Positions 47,975-60,174 are shown, numbered from the stretch's first letter. The stretch: DNA of 64,000 bases from Quercus robur (GCF_932294415.1 NC_065539.1:33172001-33236000); one strand, 5' to 3'. A program made the numbers and translations. The notes: a model not told the origin generated them from the sequence alone.

Positions 47975-50410
47975 GTTCAAAGGAGGATCAAAAGTATTTG
48001 TAGAAAGAACAGGAGACTCATTTGGAAAGATTTCTAAAACAGAGGAGGTAGTTAGGGAAGAACGAAAGTGAGAAAATTCAATAAACAATCGGTGTTCCCA
48101 AAAGACAACATTACAAGAAACACGAAAACGATGAGAGACAGGATCATAACACCTATACCCTTTTTGAGTTTCGCCATAACCAAGGAAACAACAAAGTCTA
48201 GATCGAGGCTCAAGTTTGTTGTGCTCATGAGGTTGAAGGAGAACGAAACAGACAGATCCAAAGGAGCGAAGGTGATGATAGTCAGGGGGTGACCCAAACG
48301 GACGCTCATACGGGGTTTGATTATGGATGACAGTGCTTGGAATGCGATTAATCGCATGAACAGCATGAAGAGCAGCTTCACCCCAAAATGGGGCAGGAAC
48401 TTTGGCAGAAAGAAGAAGAGCACAAATAGTGTCAAGAATATGACGAAGTTTTTTTCGACTCGACCATTTTGCTAAGAGGTACTTGGACAAGTTAGATGAT
48501 GTACAATGCCATAGGAATGTAACAGAGCTTGAAACGCATATTGAGTATATTCAAGAGCATTATCAGATCAAAAAGTTTTGATATGTTTGGAGAATTGTGT
48601 TTCAACCATTTTTGCAAAGTTGCTGTATATTGGTAAAATTTCAGAACGAGATTTCATAGGAAAGATCCAACTATAACGAGAATAATCATCAATAAAAATA
48701 ACAAAATATCGAGATCCACCAATACTAGCAACAGGAGAAGGTCCCCGAACATCAGAATGAATTAACTCAAAAATACTATTAGAAATGGATTCACTGTTAT
48801 TGAAAGGCAAAGCTGGCTGTTTTCCTAACTGACATGAAGTACAATCAAAATTGACTTTGGACACAGAACCCAACAGACCCTTAAAAGCTAACTATTGTAC
48901 CCAAGAAGATGGTACATGACCAAGATGAGAATGCCAAAGTGCGAGAGATGGTAAGGAAGAAACTGCAGCAGCAACAAAAATAGGAGCAACAGGTGGAAGA
49001 TGAAGATTGTCCACGGGAAACATACGCCCAACTCTAGAACCGGTCCCAAGCTCCTGCCCTGTCCTCAGATCCTGCACAATGCACCTAGAATAGTAAAAAA
49101 TAAGGCGATAACCTAGTTCAGCTAATTGTCCCACAGAGCACAAATTATAGAATAGGTCAAGTACATGGAAGACTCCAAGAATAGAGAAGTTAGAGGTCGA
49201 AACAACACCTAGACTATTCCCATACATGGTGGAACCATCAACTATATGAATATTTAGAGGATGTGGTGCAGGGTCAAGTTTGGAGAATAAGGATGAGTGA
49301 GGTGTCATGTGATTGCAACAGGCATAATCAAAAAGCCAAGTTTGAGACTTACCGGGTAGAACTGAGAGAGCAATGGAAAGAGATGCATTACCAGTCATAT
49401 GAATAGCCTGAACCATGATCTCCTGTAGTTCAGTGGGGGAGAAGTTGATAGCGGATCCAGAAGATTGGGTCTCAGCTGAAATGGAAGACATCGGCGGAGT
49501 AGGCTCAGTGTTAGCAACAGCAGCAGTAGATTTGTTGCGACGGTAACAAGTTTCAATGGTGTGGCCAGGACACTTGCAATAATTGCAGAACTTTTTGTTG
49601 GTCTGCTTGCGACGCTTGCTAGAGCCAGAGGAATCACCTGATTGTTGAGGTTGCTCTATGAGTGGAGCAGAAGGAGTAATAGCCAAAATATTGAGCTTAT
49701 TCTGAGCTTGAAGGGTTGCAAGACGAGCTTCTTCTCTAACCAACTCGTTCACAGCAGTATCAAGAGAGGGAGCAGGACTGCGATTTAGAAGCTAACCTCA
49801 AATGGGCTCAAAGTCATTGTGAAGTGACATCAGGAATTCATAGAGGCGAAATTCATCTCTAATGGAAGCATATTGCTGAGCATCCTTTAAGCATGCCCAA
49901 GTTGGATCAGAAAGGTCAATTTGGTCCCAAATGAAGCGAAGCTGATCATAGTAGTCATTGATGGATTGCCCTGGTTCTTGCCTGAGTTGATGCAATTCAA
50001 CCACTAATTGATATTTCATGGATCCATGAGTAGTGGAGTACCTTTTGGCCAACATATCCCATGCTAATTTTGCATCATCAAAGCTGCCCAACAGATTGGA
50101 GATGGAGGGAATGGAAGTGTTCCGAATCCATGTGAGGATTATGTGGTTGTGACTATCCCATTCAATCATGCGACCAAGGAAGGCAGCATCGTCTTCACTT
50201 GCTCCCTTAACAAGAATGGTGGCTACACCAATACAGTAATGCCAGAGCATGCAACCTTTAAGAAAACTGGGCATAGCTTGAGACCAAGATAAGTAATTCT
50301 TGTTTCCCTCCAATATAGTATTGATGGGGCGAGGAAGAAAAACATCTTTTTTATCCATTTAGAGACACAATATGCAAAAACAGACTGGAAAAATGAAATC
50401 TACGCGAAAA
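47975..50410 (-). mobile_element. Copia-2-derived internal fragment
   Basis: Collinear with 36751-39188 of Copia-2, about 99% identical by eye, in the same orientation. It covers part of integrase, protease and all of gag, with no LTR at either end and no target duplication. It is a fossil segment that arrived by DNA copying or recombination, not by its own integration. Confidence 0.92.
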
Positions 50411-51327
50411 CCTAGCTTGTTGCCATTCCTATTTAAAATATATAGAGATTAGCTTGCCGTTATTGCAACCCAAAAAAAAAAAAAAAAAAAACAAAGATCT
50501 CAACCTTGACATAAGTATATATATTTGTATGTAATACAAAATAAAGGATTTTTTTACCCTTTTTTTTGGCTTATTTTAATATTAATACATAATTTGTTAA
50601 AATACAAAAATTTGATAGATGACATAGTTATTACTTATCACTTCTTGATTACCTTGAATTTTTTCAAATATAGAGAGTATAAAAAAATATATAATCTAAC
50701 CATGAATTTGTAAAAATTCATATTCAACATTAAAATATTAGATATCCTCAATGTAGGAGCTCTCCCTCTCGCCTGACGAGTTTTTTCTCCCTTAGTTTGT
50801 CTTAAGGGTCTGTCTTTTAGCTTTCTTTCTTGGTGCTCAATGGCTGACGAAGTGATTCATAGCTTGGAAAACATGAAAACTAACCCCGGAGGAGGAGGAA
50901 GTGATAGAGGTATCTGACGAAGGAAGACAAGAGGAGATTGAGAGTTGTACACTAAGCTTACTGGGAAAGCTTCTCACGTGTAAACCATTCAACAAAAAGG
51001 CAGCGATAAACACATTTAAGAAGGCGTGGGGGTTAGAAGAAGGAGTTCACAACATGGAGGTGGGCTCAAATCTGTTTCAATTCAAATTCCAAAAAGAGTT
51101 TGAGATGAAAAGGGTTTTCAAAGGAGGCCCTTGGACGTTCGACAACCAAGCACTTATGCTTTGTCGGTGGCAGATGGGTTTGACAGCACGTAACGTGAAG
51201 TTTGATTCAATACCGATGTGGGTGCAAATTTGGGACGCACCATTTGACATGGTTTCTCCCAAGGTGGCCGTGGAAGTGGGGAGTAGGTTGGGAGTGGTAG
51301 TAGAGGAGGAGAAGCGACTGAAGCTTG
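50411..51327 (+). repeat. Duplicated block, copy A' (flank + LINE 5' end)
   Basis: Second copy of 47048-47966. Here the LINE continues uninterrupted beyond the block end, so this copy is the one attached to the complete LINE. Confidence 0.92.
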
Positions 51328-52052
51328 AGGCACAACGGCTGTTCATGCGAGTCCGGGTTGCTATTCCGATTTCAAAACCGATAAGAAAGGGAGGCTTTGT
51401 GGCGGGATCAGATGGTACTCGGTACTGGGTTAAATTCAAGTATGAGCGACTGCCGTTGTTTTGTCACTACTGTGGGTTGCTGGGTCATGATCTACGTCAC
51501 TGCGCCAGTTACTACGCGGCATCAAAGAACAGCGGCGACGTGATGTGTCAGTACAGCGACTGGATGAAGGCGGTTGGCTCACGGACTTGGTCGCCAACGA
51601 GAAACAAAGCTAGGAACGACGAGGAGGAACTATTCCGTTCACAAAAACACAGACCTGAACGGCAGTATGAGACAGTGGCTGTCGGATCTATCTTTACAAC
51701 CCAGACGGAGGAGGAGACATGTGGAAAAGGAAATGACGCACAGTACGGAACGGACCCGGATTTTCAGGAAATTATTACAAGCAATAATGAGGGGTCTGAA
51801 ACGGATGCAGCAAAAGTGATGCCGCAACATGTGGACATTATTATGGGAGTTTTAAATCCGGAAACTCGTGGATTTTCAACGGAAAGTAACGCACAGAGAT
51901 CATTGGAGGAGGTGGCATTAAATATGAATCATGAAGAAGGTGATTCAGAGGCCATAAATAAAAAGGAGGCACGTGAGCCACTATTAGCAAAACAGGAGCA
52001 CGTGTTAGACAAGTCTAAACCAATTGGGCTTGCTAACTCAAAGCCCAAATAG
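50840..52052 (+). pseudogene. LINE ORF1 (DUF4283 + CCHC knuckle), one frameshift
   Basis: ATG at 50840. A one-base insertion at about 50876-50880 (gaaaac for gaaac) throws off the first dozen codons. From 50901 the frame is open to 52052. It encodes the DUF4283 domain, basic linker RVRVAIPISKPIRKGGF, and a CCHC knuckle CHYCGLLGHDLRHC (C-x2-C-x4-H-x4-C). A low-complexity acidic C-terminal region follows. Such ORF1 proteins bind the LINE RNA. Confidence 0.85.
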
Positions 52053-52255
52053 ACTAGACTTTCTCGTATGGATGGACTAAAGGGCTTAAGTGATGATGAG
52101 CCCACAAACTTATTGGGTAAGAGGCGGCCCTTACAGATCACAGACGAGGATACTAATGAAGATTCAGTGAAGCAGCAAAGGAAGAAGAGCAAGACACAAG
52201 ACGATGATATACCATATGCAGCGGCGGGGGTGATGGTTCACCCTTGCCGACCACA

Positions 52256-55200
52256 ATGAAGCTCCTCAGTTGGAACTGCCAAGGGCTTGGGAACCCTTGG
52301 ACAGTTCGAAGCCTTCGTAAAATTATGAAGGAACAAGCTCCTGCAGTTTGTTTTTTGATGGAAACAAGGCTGGATAAAAAAGGTTTTAAGAAACATTGTG
52401 GAAACCTAGACTTATATTATCCAAATCAAGTCATTGTTAAGCAACCTAACTCTGGGGGAGGTTTGGCACTGTTATGGAAACATGAGGTGATGGTAGATGT
52501 TATAAACTATGCTAAACATCATATCCTAGCAAAGGTGGTAGAGGATGATGGCTTTCAATGGTATTTGACGGGTTTTTACGGGTGGGCAGAAGCGAGTCAG
52601 AAGCCAAAATCTTGGGCATTGCTCTCTCATTTGGCTTCCTTTGTTGACGGTCCATGGTTGTGCATTGGTGACTTTAACGCTGTATTACACTCCTCTGAGA
52701 AACTAAGCAGCCGGCCTCCTATCTATAGTCAAATGGATGAGTTTCGACGAGCTTTGGAACCATGCCAGTTATCAGACTTGGGTTTCATCGGTTACCCTTA
52801 TACTTGGAACAACAAGAGACCAGGACTTGCAAACACAAGGCAGCGGCTTGATCGAGCTGTGGCATCAGAAAGCTGGAGAGCGAAATTCTCGGTCAGTTCA
52901 GTAACCCACTTATTTTCCCATGCATCCGACCATTTACCTTTGATCCTTCAGACAGGGACTTTTAAGAGAGTGGTGGCAAGGGGTTCAAATGGTTTTAAAT
53001 TCGAGGAGTCTTGGTTGTTATGGGAGGAATGTGAAGAATGTGAAGAAGTAGTTCAAGATGCTTGGAACAGGTTGGATAGAGGAAATACGGGTTTGACTAA
53101 GATCAAGGACAGGATTGCCAGCTGTGGGAGGGATTTACATGCATGGGGTTCCATCAGAACACACCCGGACAAGGATAAAATCAAGCAACTCCAGAAGAAA
53201 GTTGAAGCAATCAGTATGGGCGAATTGACAGAAGGTAATAGATCAGAATTTGTTACAGCAAGTAAAGAGTTGGATAGCCTTTTGTTGAGGCAAGAAATAT
53301 ATTGGGCACAAAGGTCTCGTATCTCTTGGCTAAAACATGGTGACAGAAATACCAAGTTTTTTCACTTAAAAGCTTTACAACAGAGACAGAGAAATTTTAT
53401 TCAGGGAATCAAGGACAAGGACAACAACTGGATTGAAGAGATTGATGATATTGCGGGGGTGGTAATAAACTATTTTGAGAATATGTTCAAAACAGGGGGT
53501 TGTGATCAGATGGAGGAATGTATTGCGGCAGTTCAACATAAGGTGGCCCCACACATGGTGGAGATCTTATCCAGTGAATATAGCACAGACGAAGTGCAAA
53601 CAGCTTTGTTCCAAATGGGACCAACGAAATCGCCAGGACCTGACGGTATGAATGCTCTCTTTTACCAAAAATTTTGGCATATTGTTGGGGATGATGTGAC
53701 TAATGCTGTGTTGCACTTTTTAAATTCTGGAATTATGGATCCTGAGATTATGTTCAAAACAGGGGGTTGTGATCAGATGGAGGAATGTATTGCGGCAGTT
53801 CAACATAAGGTGGCCCCACACATGGTGGAGATCTTATCCAGTGAATATAGCGCAGACGAAGTGCAAACAGCTTTGTTCCAAATGGGACCAACGAAATCGC
53901 CAGGACCTGACGGTACGAATAATGCTCTCTTTTACCAAAAATTTTGACATATTGTTGGGGATGATGTGACTAATGCTGTGTTGCACTTTTTAAATTCTGG
54001 AATTATGGATCCTAAGATTAACTACACTTATATTGTCCTTATTCCCAAGTTAAAGTCACCAGAAAAAATGTCTGACTATAGACCTATTAGCCTTTACAAT
54101 GTAATTTACAAGATTATTTCAAAAGTTTTGGCCAACAAATTGAAGAAAATTTTACCCCAATTGATTTCCCCTACCCAAAGTGCTTTTGTGCCGGGTCGGC
54201 TTATTACTGATAACATCCTGGTGGCATATGAAACACTACATACTATGCATAGGCGTAAAAAGGGTAAAAAAGGGTCTCTTGCTTTGAAACTGGACATTAG
54301 TAAAGCTTATGACCGGGTTGAGTGGACCTTCCTCAAGAGCATAATGGTGAAGATGGGTTTTCCGGATGTTTGGATAGACCGGGTGATGTGTTGTGTATCC
54401 ACCTCTTCTTTCTCTGTTAAAATTAATGGTAAAACTTATGGTAATATCATACCTACTAGAGGGCTCCGTCAAGGAGACCCTCTATCTCCTTATCTGTTTC
54501 TCTTATGTGCAGAAGGTTTCACTTCTTTATTGGCAAAGGCGGAGATGGAGAATCGGATCCATGGGGTGTCGATATGCAGACGAGCACCTAGTATTACTCA
54601 TCTTTTGTTTGCAGATGACTCTTTATTATTCTGCCAAGCCAAGCAAGATGAAGTTAAGGTGATAATGGATACCTTGCAGCTGTATGCCAGGGCTTCTGGT
54701 CAGTGTATCAATTTGGAGAAGTCTTCAATTTACTTTAGCAGTAACACAATGGCGGAACAAAGGGAATGGATAAAAAATAATTTGGGTGTAAAGGAGGTGA
54801 ACAGATTTGAGTCATATTTGGGACTCCCAACACTGATTGGCCGCTCAAAATACCAAACTTTCTCTTTTCTTAAAGATAGGGTTTGGAAAAAGCTGCAAGG
54901 ATGGAAAGGGAAATTATTATCAAGAGCCGGCAAGGAGGTGCTCATAAAAGCAGTTGCACAATCAATACCAACCTACACAATGGGGGTATTTCAATTACCG
55001 GTTAAGCTTTGCAACGAACTCAATGCTATGTGCGCTAGATTTTGGTGGGGACAAGTTGGCAATGAAAGAAAGATTCATTGGAGGAGTTGGGACATACTGT
55101 CTACTCCCAAAAAGGAGGGGGGAATGGGTTTTCGTGATATTCGAAGTTTCAACCTAGCGATGCTAGCCAAGCAAGGATGGAGGTTGATGCAAGGAAAAGA

Positions 55201-56668
55201 CTCATTGTTGCTTAGTTGCTTCAAAGCGAAATACTTTCCTAGATGTGGGTCTTTAGAGGCAGTGGACGTTCCTAACAGCTCCTTTGTTTGGAAGAGTATT
55301 TTGGCAGCTCAAGGAATCCTGGAGAGAGGACATTGCTGGAGGGTTGGTAACGGATTGGGAATTCGGGTTACAAAGGATAGGTGGATCCCAAAGCATCCGA
55401 CTAATAAGGTGATTCATGCAGTTCCAGATGAAGAGTGGGAATGGAGAGTGGCAGATTTAATTGATTGGTCAACTCATACATGGGATAGCTAACTCATAGG
55501 GGAGAAGTTTCACAGTGATGATGCAACTGCTATTCTCCGAATTCCATTAAGTCGGAGACTCATTCAGGACTCTATCTATTGGATACACAATAGGAAGGGT
55601 GAGTACACAGTTAAATCTGGATACCAAATAGCCAGGCAGATTGAAAAGGAGAAAAATATGCAGGGGGAGTGCTCCAATGCAAGGACGAGTGAATCTGTGT
55701 GGAGTACGCTATGGAAACTCCATATCCCAAACAAACTTAAGATTTTTGGTTGGAGATTCTGTCATGATATATTACCCACACATGAAAACCTAGTTCAAAA
55801 AACAATTATTGAGGACCGGACCTGTCAACTATGTACAAGAGGAGATGAAACTACATTACATGCGCTTTGGGAATGTAGTGTGGCTCAAGATGTGTGGGCC
55901 GGGAGTATCAAGAAGCTGCAAAAGGAATCTTGTGATGTGCATGACATAAGATAGTTGGTGGAGACGTTGACACACAAACTAAACTTGGAGGAGACCGAGC
56001 TATTTTTTGTGCAGGCATGGCTGATATGGTCACAGCGGAATTTGGTGCTGCATGGAGGGATGTTACAGGACCCATCTCGGCTGGTTCAGAGAGCAGCGGA
56101 CCTTCTGAAGGAATTCAGGGAGGCTCAGGTTCAGCTGGTGGCTTCCTTGAACGCACCGAGAGATTCACAATGAAGACCACCAGCAGCTAACGGCTTCAAG
56201 CTTAACTTCGATGCCACTATATTCCACGATATACATGCGTCGGGACTTGGAGCAGTTATTAGAAATGATTCGGGGGAGGTAATGGTGTCCATCTCAGCTA
56301 AAGGACCAGCGGTATTTGACAGTGAGGAGGCCAAAGTGCTTGCTTGCAGAAAGGCTGTGGAGTTTGCTGTGGATTCGGGGTTTCATAGTGTGATTATTGA
56401 GGGAGATAACTGCACTGTAATGAACGACATCATTTCTACTCTCAGGATGTGTACCAACCTGTCCAGATTAGGGCACTTGTACGAAGATATAGGCTGTATT
56501 ATTTTGGGTCTACAGTATGTGTCATTTAGTTGTGTGTGTAGGTCTGCTAATGCTGTAGCGCACTCACTAGCTAGATTTGCTAGAACTGCTGAGGATAAGG
56601 TTATATGGTTGGAGGATATCCCTCCACCTGCTCTACAAGCTCTGTATGAAGATTCTATTTCCATTTAA
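52256..56668 (+). pseudogene. LINE ORF2 (endonuclease, RT, RNase H), four stops
   Basis: Begins MKLLSWNCQGLGNPWTVRSL, the exonuclease/endonuclease/phosphatase fold, with VCFLMETRLD, GDFNAVL and SHASDHLPL catalytic blocks. The RT follows with SDYRPISLYNVIYKIISKVL, the FADDSLLF catalytic motif (about 54608) and 'GLRQGDPLSPYLF'. Then a zf-RVT block (WSTLWKLHIPNKLKIFGWR) and an RNase H of RVT_3 type (FKLNFDATIF, 56190-56668). The frame is constant throughout but stops occur at 53945 (TGG to TGA), 55490, 55952 and 56171. A 267-bp tandem duplication lies between endonuclease and RT. Confidence 0.9.
53483..54019 (+). repeat. 267-bp tandem duplication in LINE ORF2
   Basis: Copy 1 is 53483-53749 and copy 2 is 53750-54019 (three bases longer through an added aat). 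The unit is 89 codons, so the frame is preserved. It includes KSPGPDG of RT domain 0/I. Copy 2 alone carries the TGA at 53945. Confidence 0.93.
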
Positions 56669-57346
56669 ATAAACATCGAGTCCACTGTAAAAAAAAAAAA
56701 AAAAAAAAAAACATTAAAATATTAGATAGGTTTAAGTTACACCTAGTGTAACTTGACAAGAGTTACACCATTTGTAAACCGTAGATTTATAATTGATCTA
56801 ATAGTGAAAAAATAGCATTAAATGCTAACTGACTTACACCTTATTCACTTAATTAATAGCAATTTTTTTTCTCTCTACTTATTTATTATTTAAAACATTT
56901 TACATATATTCCTTTTTTTGCCAATGACTTTACAAATATATTTGCAATACTTTTTTCTTTTTTTTGGGTTGAGTTCATACTATTTTTTTTTTCTTCTTTT
57001 AAGCCGGTCATAATCTTATAGTGAATCTGGGCTAACCCTGGTGCAATTACTCCCTTTTCTTTTGGCTCTCTGCTAGGCACTTAGCTCCTCCTCATGGGCT
57101 GGGTTAAGAGCAAGAGATGGGTGGACTTCTTCAACCCAGATTCACAATCTGTGGAATGGGCTACAATGTGGTTGAAGACGGTTGAGAATTTTTTATTATG
57201 TAATAACACCAATGTGACACCCTACAACGAATCAACATAGAATAAGATGTGATGATGGATTATTTAACGGCTCCGGAATAAGCTTGCACATATGACAAAC
57301 TTGTGCAAGCGAGAACTATTAAATGAGCACGAAATGGCTAAGAATA

Positions 57347-57523
57347 TGTTGGGGAAATAAACACCTTGGGGAGCTTCCTTAAGTAATTAATATAACATAT
57401 AGAGACACACTTTAACCCAAAAGGCCTAAGCCCAATGGGTATGTGCTCAATTATGTTATATTAACCACTCATTCTTCTCATCTTTATTCAATGTGGGACT
57501 TCACTCACACGTGTAACCCAACA
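57347..57523 (-). repeat. TRIM LTR 1
   Basis: 177 bp; first bases tgttggggaaataaacacc differ slightly from the other two copies. Confidence 0.88.
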
Positions 57524-57891
57524 ATCTCCCCCTCACATGTGAGTTTGCCTATTTATGGGCTTCAGGACCTCTTTTGTGGGCCATGAATAAGTCCTTCTCA
57601 CTCCCCCTTGCCTAATGGGCTTTTCACTTTATCAGCGCGTCATCCATGGGTCTCTCGTACGCCATCCATGGGAACCACGTGTCAACCCCGCACGCACATC
57701 CATGGGAACCCCATACGTCCATGTCCATGGGAACCTCGCACCACACCATTATTTAGCACCATTTTTTCTTTCTTTTTTCTTCTCCAGGATCTTTGTGTGT
57801 GGGCCGTTTAGGCTTTCTCTGTCCCCGCTGGGTAGGGACCATAAACAACTCACCGCCTTCGTCGCACACCACCATGGGCTCTGATACCACT

Positions 57892-58068
57892 TGTTGGGGG
57901 GATAAACAACTTTGGGAGCTTCCTTAAGTAATTAATATAACATATAGAGACACACTTTAACCCAAAAGGCCTAAGCCCAATGGGTATGTGCTCAATTATG
58001 TTATATTAACCACTCATTCTTCTCATCTTTATTCAATGTGGGACTTTACTCACACGTGTAACCCAACA
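57892..58068 (-). repeat. TRIM LTR 2
   Basis: 177 bp, shared between the two tandem units. Confidence 0.88.
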
Positions 58069-58440
58069 ATCTCCCCCTCACATGTGAGTTTGCCTCTTTA
58101 TGGGCTTCAAGACCTCTTTTGTGGGCCATGAATAAGTCCTTCTCACTCCCCCTTGCCTAATGGGCTTTTCACTTTATCAGCGCGTCATCCATGGGTCTCT
58201 CGTACGCCATCCATGGGAACCATGTGTCAACCCCGCACGCACATCCATGGGAACCCCGTACGTCCATGTCCATGGGAACCCCGTACGTCCATGTCCATTA
58301 TTTAGCACCATTTTTTCTTTCTTTTTTCTTCTCCAGGATCTTTGTGTGTGGGCCGTTTAGGCTTTCTCTGTCCCCGCTGGGTAGGGACCATAAACAACTC
58401 ACCACCTTCGCCACACACCACCATGGGCTCTAATACCACT

Positions 58441-58617
58441 TGTTGGGGGGATAAACAACTTTGGGAGCTTCCTTAAGTAATTAATATAACATATAGAGAC
58501 ACACTTTAACCCAAAAGGCCTAAGCCCAATGGGTATGTGCTCAATTATGTTATATTAACCACTCATTCTTCTCATCTTTATTCAATGTGGGACTTCACTC
58601 ACATGTGTAACCCAACA
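58441..58617 (-). repeat. TRIM LTR 3
   Basis: 177 bp, only about two or three differences from LTR 2. Confidence 0.88.
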
Positions 58618-59049
58618 AAATATTGTGCAGTATCGCATACCTTTGCTCTCTTAATTGGATTTACGTTGGCATTGGCGGAAATTGTTAATGATCTAAGGCA
58701 GAGAAAAGAGTGTCTATGTACAAAACCCTTGTAAACTAAAAAGAAATTGTACACTAATTTTATTGATTCCGTGTACAGTGTCAAATCCTTTTTTTTTTTA
58801 CCTTCTTTTCAATTTTTCACCACAATGAAAATAAGATTGATTTCTGGTTTTGGACGCTGGTGTTTAAAATGTGATCCCCAGTAAAATCTGATGTAACCTT
58901 TTTCCCATTTAAGACTTGGAAAGATTTTACAGATTTTAATTCACATGTGTCACTTTTCCTTCTTCAACTCAACTTTCCAAAATTTCAACTACATCTTTGA
59001 GGGACTTGAGTGATTGAGGAGAGAGAGAGCAGAGAAAAACGTGAATTAT

Positions 59050-59053
59050 GGAG

Positions 59054-59087
<34 letters not shown>
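59050..59087. repeat. (GA)n microsatellite
   Basis: Purine repeat in the right part of the inverted-repeat element. Confidence 0.85.
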
Positions 59088-59357
59088 AACGTAGACCCTT
59101 TTTTTTTATACAAGATAGAATTCTACTCTAGCCTAATCTAAGTGTATATGTGTGTGAAACTCCCTCCTGGAGACTTGAACCCCGGCCCTTGCCCCCCACA
59201 CTCCACAAGCAAAGGTAATAAATAAGGGATAATTAATGATATTATAATTAGAATATTATCATTAATGAGTGTCTTTTTTAACCGTTGGATCTACTTAAAT
59301 CCAATGGTTTAGAAAATGTGTAACTCTTTAAAGTTACACCAAGTGTGACTTGAACCC

Positions 59358-59791
59358 ATCTCTTAAAATATTGAGTAAAGTAATATTACTCAAAGTTATA
59401 TCAAATGTTTTTAATTGCATGATTATTTATTTATTAAATGACTTAATTGGTTTTTTTTAAGGGTTTAGATGACGTAATAGGTTACGTGAGTAAAATATGG
59501 ATTAAAACTCATAAGGTTTTGTTTTTATATATATAATGAAAATTTTTTACTCTAGGCTGACTTATTCTAATATTGATACAAGAAAATATATTCTAACCAT
59601 GGATTTGTAAAACTTTATATCCAACAATAAAATATTAAATATTGTAGCATTGTTTAAAATTACACGAAATATAAGTCGAATTGAAACTATATATTATAGT
59701 AATCCTAAAATGGTCCATAAGTTATGAATCATTACCAAAATATTTAATTTCTTAATTTTATCAATCCAAAACAAGTAACATACGGCATCTA
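59358..59791. other. AT-rich non-coding spacer
   Basis: 59540-59640 resembles the LINE upstream flank at 47200-47384 (ttattctaatattgatac, 'ctaaccatggatttgtaaaa', 'caacaataaaatatta'), so a related older repeat lies in both places. Confidence 0.45.
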
Positions 59792-59934
59792 TGGACCCGT
59801 TTGATTTGTGTGTTTAAATAACAATTTTCATTTTTTTGGAAATACATGTGAGTGAAAAAGTGTGTAGAAATACGTGTAATATTATTTAAAAACTGAAAAC
59901 ATGTGTTTAAACTTGCATACCAAACGGGACCTAT
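59792..59934. mobile_element. Short MITE, copy 1
   Basis: The ends tggacccgtttgattt and accaaacgggacct are inverted. The interior 'aatacgtgtaatattattta' followed by 'aaaactgaaaa' matches copy 2. Confidence 0.65.
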
Positions 59935-60020
59935 AACTTTGTGACAGTGAGCTGGAGCAAAGGAAGAAAATTTCAGAGAAATTGATGGACCAGTACTTCA
60001 TGCGTGCATCTTTGATTCTT

Positions 60021-60174
60021 TAGGGGGTGTTTGGTATATACACTTAAAAACATGTATTTTATTGTTTAAAAATATGTGTGAAAATACGTATGGATGAAAA
60101 AATGTGTAAAAATACGTATAATATTATTTAAAAACTGAAAATATATGTTTGAGTTGTCATACCAAACGGGACTT
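60021..60174. mobile_element. Short MITE, copy 2
   Basis: Same family as 59792-59934 in the same orientation, 87 bp away; right end accaaacgggactt. Confidence 0.65.

Larger units (their letters stand above)
50745..56711 (+). mobile_element. L1-type LINE with target duplication
   Basis: Starts after cattaaaatattagata (50728-50744) and ends in a poly-A (56690-56711) followed by the same 17 bp (56712-56728), a perfect target-site duplication. It has ORF1 (DUF4283 plus zinc knuckle), then ORF2 with endonuclease, reverse transcriptase, zf-RVT-like and RNase H domains. The length of about 6 kb is close to full for plant L1. Both ORFs are damaged, so it is not autonomous now. Confidence 0.93.
57347..58617 (-). 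mobile_element. TRIM, three LTRs with two internal regions
   Basis: Three 177-bp LTRs (57347-57523, 57892-58068, 58441-58617) each run TGTTGGGG ... CCCAACA. They are separated by two similar internal regions of about 370 bp. Each internal region has the complement of a purine tract (atctccccctcac) at its left and the complement of a primer-binding site (gggctctgataccact) at its right, so the element is in minus orientation. No coding domain. Flanks gaata/aaata resemble a 5-bp target duplication with one change. LTRs 2 and 3 are nearly identical and LTR 1 differs more. A fossil non-autonomous LTR element in tandem form. Confidence 0.88.
56729..59357. mobile_element. Element bounded by ~65-bp inverted repeats
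   Basis: The left arm starts GGTTTAAGTTACACCTAGTG and continues through 'agagttacacc' to 'gtaaaccgtagattta' (56729-56790). The right arm (59290-59357) is its diverged complement, ending gtgacttgaaccc. The 2.6 kb between contains the TRIM array and no transposase. The element abuts the LINE target duplication. Arm length suits a Mutator-like or other DNA element; the target duplication was not clear. Confidence 0.5.

Noticed and set aside
47975-50410. Independent third Copia insertion
   Set aside because: No LTRs, primer site or target duplication at either end; joins show microhomology instead.
57608-58433. Repeated small proteins with 'HGNPVRPCP' words
   Set aside because: They lie in the two internal regions of the non-coding TRIM and derive from its ccatgggaacc repeats.
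58441-58617. CRISPR-like or satellite interpretation of the 57.3-58.6 kb direct repeats
   Set aside because: Repeat units carry primer-site and purine-tract signals in the right places for a TRIM.
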